From Deltaproteobacteria bacterium (GTDB taxonomy: Bacteria; Desulfobacterota; Desulfobacteria; Desulfobacterales; ETH-SRB1): a stretch of 5,092 nucleotides of DNA. The stretch covers positions 1 to 5,092 of the forward strand of contig JAFCZU010000348.1 of the NCBI GenBank assembly GCA_019314185.1, in the 5' to 3' direction. This document shows positions 5,048-5,092 of this stretch, piece after piece (positions within the stretch are counted from its first letter, which is position 1; each line of letters starts with the position of its first letter). Made by a program: the position numbers and the translations under genes. Under the pieces are notes generated by a model. That model saw only the letters and a program-made list of their open reading frames with translations, had not been told where the DNA came from and ran no database searches.

Positions 5048-5092
5048 GATATATTGTTTTAAATATTTTTTTTAAAGAGTGCAATTTCTTAT

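Noticed and set aside
4860..5092. Cobalamin or other known riboswitch in the leader
   Set aside because: GCCAC appears in hairpin A as in a B12 box, but the surrounding conserved blocks of a cobalamin riboswitch are not recognisable and the sequence is explained by terminator stems.

Overview
The window looks like part of a Gram-negative bacterial metal- or metallophore-uptake operon, read entirely on the minus strand (right to left). The combination of a TonB-dependent receptor, a DUF4198 (COG5266-type) periplasmic protein, a NikL-like periplasmic domain and an ExbB-type proton channel is familiar from Desulfobacterota (the former Deltaproteobacteria). A remnant of an S23-type four-helix-bundle gene fits that group too. 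The taxonomic guess is inference, since no rRNA or other marker gene is present.

Layout in transcription order: positions 4853-5092 are a gene-free leader with two related hairpins, each with a run of T on the minus strand. Positions 4825-2857 encode a TonB-dependent outer-membrane receptor of about 655 residues, split into two overlapping frames by a frameshift near 3920-3945. After 36 bases comes a secreted DUF4198 protein (2820-2035). After 88 bases containing a strong hairpin comes an unusual protein (1946-603). It has a NikL-like periplasmic domain, two membrane segments, and eleven repeats of 24-25 residues with Ca-binding-like DxDxDG loops. The exbB-like gene starts at 303 and runs off the left edge; exbD and tonB would be expected beyond it.

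The 299-base gap between the repeat protein and exbB (304-602) is not ordinary spacer. It holds a 41-codon remnant of an S23/23S-intervening-sequence-protein gene, two arrays of degenerate 8-base repeats facing each other on either side of it, and a 20-bp imperfect palindrome with a second palindrome nested at its centre. Together these look like a decayed, possibly mobile cassette inserted in the operon. One octamer array supplies the last codons and stop of the upstream gene.

Proposed joint function (inference): the receptor brings a metal or metal chelate across the outer membrane, using energy from the ExbB complex, and the DUF4198 and NikL-like proteins handle the metal in the periplasm. 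Nickel or cobalt is the best guess from the families, but nothing in the sequence fixes the substrate. The last 45 bases on the right (5048-5092) are very AT-rich and I see no gene in them.
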